36,131 nt of DNA from an uncultured Clostridia bacterium (GTDB lineage Bacteria > Bacillota > Clostridia > UBA1381), in contig CALXZP010000065.1 in the NCBI GenBank assembly GCA_944393255.1, positions 1 to 36,131 of the forward strand, written 5' to 3'. The notes under the pieces are model-generated. The model did no database searches and was not told where the DNA came from. It saw only the letters and a list, made by a program, of their open reading frames with translations. The number at the start of each line of letters is the position of its first letter. Position 1 is the first letter of the stretch. A program made the translations under genes and the position numbers. This document shows, piece by piece, positions 33,801 through 36,131 of this stretch.

Positions 33801-34114
33801 ACATCGTTCGGATCGCCCATAAGCAGACGCTGCTGATACGCCGACGAGACCGTCTGGGGCACTATAAGCTCCGAGCCGTCGGCAGACACATACGCCGCCG
33901 TCTCCATAGTCCTTGTATAGTCGGCGTACTCGACCGTGCCGTTTCCGGAGGTCCAGTTCATGTTCCATGTGGCTCTGTTCCGTTCAAACGTCATATTTTC
34001 GCCGATATTTATAAGATATTCCACCTGATCGCCGGTATCCGCCCCGGCGCCCGTCCAAGCCGCGCCGCCGAGAAGGACGGCCGCGGCAAGCACGGATGAT
34101 ATAAACTTCTTCAT
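30812..34114 (-). CDS. Secreted multi-modular esterase, CE6/sialate O-acetylesterase type
   Basis: An 1100-residue secreted protein. A signal peptide covers residues 1-25 (lysines then SSVLAAAVLLGGAAW). Two related beta-sandwich modules follow, about 30-230 and 262-450, each with an IDPE..I.G.LDGE motif and a VTW end, split by a Pro/Asp/Glu-rich linker. Next come an F5/8 type C (CBM32-like) module (about 455-575), a beta-rich segment, a Big2-like segment (about 780-845), and the C-terminal SASA/CE6 esterase (846-1100). The esterase has GQSNM, WHQGESN and DRVHFS, giving Ser, His and Asp. It likely deacetylates polysaccharide outside the cell. No LPxTG or S-layer anchor is present. It is a paralogue of the neighbour upstream. 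Confidence 0.88.
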   Translation of the reverse strand: MKKFISSVLAAAVLLGGAAWTGAGADTGDQVEYLINIGENMTFERNRATWNMNWTSGNGTVEYADYTRTMETAAYVSADGSELIVPQTVSSAYQQRLLMGDPNDVTLDRPLTFEVTFRIEAEDYGNAPNVSMFFYGLREVRTPMLELSEDMADKERTLKYVIDPESSVITGYLDGEPFGSAQYEAKDSISGTWGIFVSVQNRGETNLEKSALVSPVTWTYTGFTVTRPASEGTEPSQPTPLPDDDTEYTDPGDDEGDGLVTHKIVDIGSGMKLSGSILSETGAFEFINWTGGSIEYGLSGGVFKTYQTKGSMWGQRLRMSSPEAVSLDSKTVFKLRFKCTADNYNVTLPRAQVMFDSNGVTQYVMRMDNGVNVLSPTKKDVWRTLLYTIDPEAGTIVGTLDGEKVCEAKMNENVDMISQPAFEFAVSETDNGSITTPVTWQAEKIEVYQRRAPEPPAEPLAAPVVSGAWESAEYAGGCGADDSTQLTGTELDLGGKYIINKVAVDQDASDIMSWSIEASSDGINYTRVSDVYAGGVPENSGKHTVRFAPIEARYVRYSCVLIGNHYTKARLNSLRAEYTEPSGLELEGLPEVINPAENGRFALSTRITESGDEYTVSSGVKYSVSGAGASVSGRYLTVESGASGTVTVTAEDLTNGVKAEKMIEIKELPEAVNFRLCADSEYTAPYTGGETVYARAELRACADDAANAVKLMIAAYTADGVLESLTVSERSAADGNEIAASLTPGDGAAYVKAFLWSKDGAPLCGVLSSEPNGVCAQNIEIDKSESAELWINADGAEWVSDSSGVAAVNGSAVTGTGAGTASLTAYSTSDGAAIASVTVKVVPKQYVFLLMGQSNMTGTNNPAAEGYKELPVSDNVMLLNKNNEFEHASHKYSRYSQITWSESYHDYNGGVGLQYGINMGYSFAEDWADENPDKVIGLIVNSQAGCSIDIYERESDDPAANGYENTIERVRAALEGGGELAGILWHQGESNMNNADYHARLRNVLYDFRLAFGDMETPFIAGGLSEDGLGSAQHNLKTARQEDYIAAFGFASSSDPELILSRYSTGCYTGAEADRVHFSAKGQLEFGHRYYNAYKAVLDR

Positions 34115-34155
34115 AATTTATTACCATTAGATCCTTTCATATAACCCCGCGGCTT

Positions 34156-36131
34156 TTACCTGTTGGTTATATTCATGTATGCATCGTAATACCTGTGACC
34201 GAACTCGACCTGCGACCTTGCGCTGAAATGCGACTCGTCCCTGAGCCTGTTTTCATTGGTCGAATCGGACGCGTTCACCGTCAGGACATACGGATACCTC
34301 GATGATGCGAACCCGAACGCCGCCAGGTTTGCCGTCTCGGCGCTCAGTCTGTCGTTAAAGCTCACCGAGCTTGCATTGTTCCCGCTTACCGGCTTGTCCT
34401 CCGCAAGACCTCCCGCGACTATCGGCAGCTCCATATCGCCCAGCTCCGTTCTGAAGTCGTACATTATGTTTTTGAATACATACGTATAATTTGCGTCCGA
34501 GCCGTTGCTCTCGCCCTGATGCCACAGTATGCCGGCAAACTCGCCCTGCTCCGACACCGCGCCGCACGCCGCTCTTGCCGCCGAATTTTCAAAGCCGTTG
34601 CCCGTTTCCGAGCCTTTTAAGAACACGTCTATGAGGCAGCCCACGCGCGAATTGACTATAAGCCCTATCCTCGAGCCGGGATGGTCGGCTATGAAGTCCT
34701 CCGCAAAGCTGTAGGTCATGTTTATCCTGTCGGGCATACTCAGCTCTCCGGCGTCTGTGCCGCCTCCGGCATCTACAACGCCCGTGTGCCTGCCGTAGGA
34801 ATGTGAAGCGGGTTCAAATTCGTTCTGCTTGTTCAGCAGCAGCACGCCCTCGGATATAGGCACCTCGAACGGCTCCTTCTCCTGCGATGCGCCGTTCGTC
34901 ATCGCCGACATATTCGACTGTCCCATACACAGGAACACATATACCGGCTCGGAAGTCACCCTTGCCGACGCAAGCGTTCTGCCTCCGGCTTTCGCCGTTA
35001 TGACCGCCGTGCCGTTTCCCGTTCCGGTAACGTTTCCGCTTCCGTCAACCGCCGCTACGCCCGGATCGGAGCTTTCCCACTCAACATCCTCCGCCGTGCC
35101 GGACAGCCTTATCCGTCTTGTTTCCGACTTTTCCAAAAACAGCTGCGCGTCCGCAAATCCGCTGACCTCACCGCTTCCCGAATACATAACGCTTTCTGAG
35201 AGCGGCTCATAGCTGCCGTCCCATATGAACGCCTTTATATATTCCACGCTTTTCAAGCTTTCGGGCAGCGTGAACGCCGCCTCTATATCCTCATAGTCCG
35301 AAACGGAGCTTATCTCCGCCGTTTTGAGCTCGATCCCTGCAAGCGTTCCGTCGCCGCTGTACGCCGCAAGCATCATCAGCGCTTCAACATCGCCGAGCGC
35401 TTCCGAGGTCAAAGCCTCCGCCCTGAGGCACACCTGTTCTCCCGGCGCAAGTCCGGTCAGATCCCCGCCCTCTGCGGTGTATAAGCCCGTATTCCTGATG
35501 ACCGCGCGCGGTCTTATCTCTATTCCCGTCTCGGCGTTTACATCGTTTGAAAGGTCGGAGGCTGTCACAGTGAGCATGCCCGCCCCGGCATTGCGCTCTA
35601 TGGTTAGCGTATTGCCGCCGAGCGGCTCTCCTCCGGCGCTGAACGCGGCTCCGTCTCTTGAAAGCTCATACGTATCTCCGGCGCTGTCCGTTACCGTAAC
35701 GCAAAGCGGTATATCCACCCTGCCTGCGACCGGGTTTACAGCTTCGGGCAGCTCTCCCAACTCCATCGAAACAGTCTCTGTTTCGTTACAGACGAGACTG
35801 CTTACCCTCGCCTGCGTAGTATGTTCTCCGAGCAGCACCGGCGAATATTTTACATACCTGACCTTACGCTCGGCAAATCTGTATATCTGCTTTCCTCCGT
35901 ATTTTTCCGTTCCGCCCGCATAGACCGAGGTCACGGGCGTATATTCCTCCCCGTCCTCCGAAACCGAAAGCGAGAAGCTGAGTATCTTCATCGGGTCGTG
36001 ATCGAGAACTATCTTGTTCGCGGTCACCGCCGCGCCGAGATCCTTTACATACGAGGGGTATTGCAGCGCGTCGTTATAGCCTGTTCCGTACGGATAAAAT
36101 TCCGAGCTCCATTCACCTGTAAAGCCCGGCT
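34156..36131 (-). CDS. Secreted multi-modular CE6-type esterase, start outside the window
   Basis: The frame is open to the right window edge, so only the C-terminal 650 or so residues are seen. It opens inside an F5/8 type C module (WSSEFYPYGTGYND, SVSEDGEEYTPVTSVYAGG). A beta-rich segment follows, then a Big2-like domain (VEWESSDPGVAAVDGSGNVT) and a C-terminal SASA/CE6 esterase with GQSNM, WHQGESN and the DESHFS box. The same architecture and many identical blocks are found in the next gene (30812-34114), so the two arose by tandem duplication. A GTG at 36027 is only an internal codon. It is the first seen gene of the cluster. The 41-bp gap to the next gene shows no promoter or terminator. 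Confidence 0.85.
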   Translation of the reverse strand, partial: PGFTGEWSSEFYPYGTGYNDALQYPSYVKDLGAAVTANKIVLDHDPMKILSFSLSVSEDGEEYTPVTSVYAGGTEKYGGKQIYRFAERKVRYVKYSPVLLGEHTTQARVSSLVCNETETVSMELGELPEAVNPVAGRVDIPLCVTVTDSAGDTYELSRDGAAFSAGGEPLGGNTLTIERNAGAGMLTVTASDLSNDVNAETGIEIRPRAVIRNTGLYTAEGGDLTGLAPGEQVCLRAEALTSEALGDVEALMMLAAYSGDGTLAGIELKTAEISSVSDYEDIEAAFTLPESLKSVEYIKAFIWDGSYEPLSESVMYSGSGEVSGFADAQLFLEKSETRRIRLSGTAEDVEWESSDPGVAAVDGSGNVTGTGNGTAVITAKAGGRTLASARVTSEPVYVFLCMGQSNMSAMTNGASQEKEPFEVPISEGVLLLNKQNEFEPASHSYGRHTGVVDAGGGTDAGELSMPDRINMTYSFAEDFIADHPGSRIGLIVNSRVGCLIDVFLKGSETGNGFENSAARAACGAVSEQGEFAGILWHQGESNGSDANYTYVFKNIMYDFRTELGDMELPIVAGGLAEDKPVSGNNASSVSFNDRLSAETANLAAFGFASSRYPYVLTVNASDSTNENRLRDESHFSARSQVEFGHRYYDAYMNITNR

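Noticed and set aside
36025..36027. GTG as the start of the last esterase gene
   Set aside because: The frame stays open to the window edge with residues that continue the F5/8C module, so the GTG is internal.
1..36131. CRISPR array, tRNA or rRNA genes, prophage
   Set aside because: No direct-repeat spacing, tRNA-like clover-leaf or phage gene was seen on reading the intergenic regions.

Overview
The window looks like a chromosomal segment from an anaerobic, fibre-degrading member of the Clostridia (Bacillota), probably from gut or rumen. This is an inference from strong AGGAGG-type ribosome binding sites, TTGACA/TATAAT promoters with 17-bp spacing, frequent ATA isoleucine codons, a cellobiose phosphorylase close to the clostridial enzymes, and the rsmI/trmN/fabZ/mreB gene order. 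No rRNA, tRNA, phage or CRISPR array was found, and no 16S-level assignment is possible.

Left part (1-16400): a truncated sensor histidine kinase meets a convergent MATE efflux gene. The MATE leader carries a promoter, a 19-codon leader ORF and a terminator hairpin whose 5' arm contains the leader stop codon. Then come a ttcA-like tRNA thiolase with an alpha/beta hydrolase, a phosphohexomutase (+), a minus-strand operon (RlmI-like methyltransferase, coaBC, trmB), and on the plus strand a HAD phosphatase, tspO and an MFS transporter. A 457-bp gap at 9567-10023 holds inverted repeats resembling insertion-sequence ends. A minus-strand housekeeping operon follows: mreB, fabZ, trmN, rsmI, a small membrane-anchored protein and a 43-residue cysteine-rich membrane miniprotein.

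Middle (16494-17144): a complete hicAB toxin-antitoxin operon. A perfect 14-bp palindrome lies between its -35 and -10 boxes, and a hairpin sits at the hicA/hicB junction.

Right part (17204-36131, all minus strand): a carbohydrate-utilisation cluster. In transcription order it has two large multi-modular sialate-O-acetylesterase/CE6-type esterases (the first cut by the window edge), a nucleoside-hydrolase-like enzyme, an alpha/beta hydrolase, a GH94 cellobiose phosphorylase, a circularly permuted GH3 beta-glucosidase and a second phosphohexomutase. A second unit has its own promoter and encodes an acyl esterase, a GH31 enzyme and an SGNH esterase. A GH43-like enzyme follows with its own promoter. 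The logic is outside deacetylation and binding of polysaccharide, uptake by transporters not seen here, then cytoplasmic phosphorolysis of cellobiose to glucose-1-phosphate and isomerisation to glucose-6-phosphate by the co-encoded mutase.

The most interesting items are the MATE leader-peptide attenuator, the cysteine-rich miniprotein, the apparent ATA start of the GH94 gene, the tspO start-codon hairpin and the repeat-bounded element at 9637-9854.
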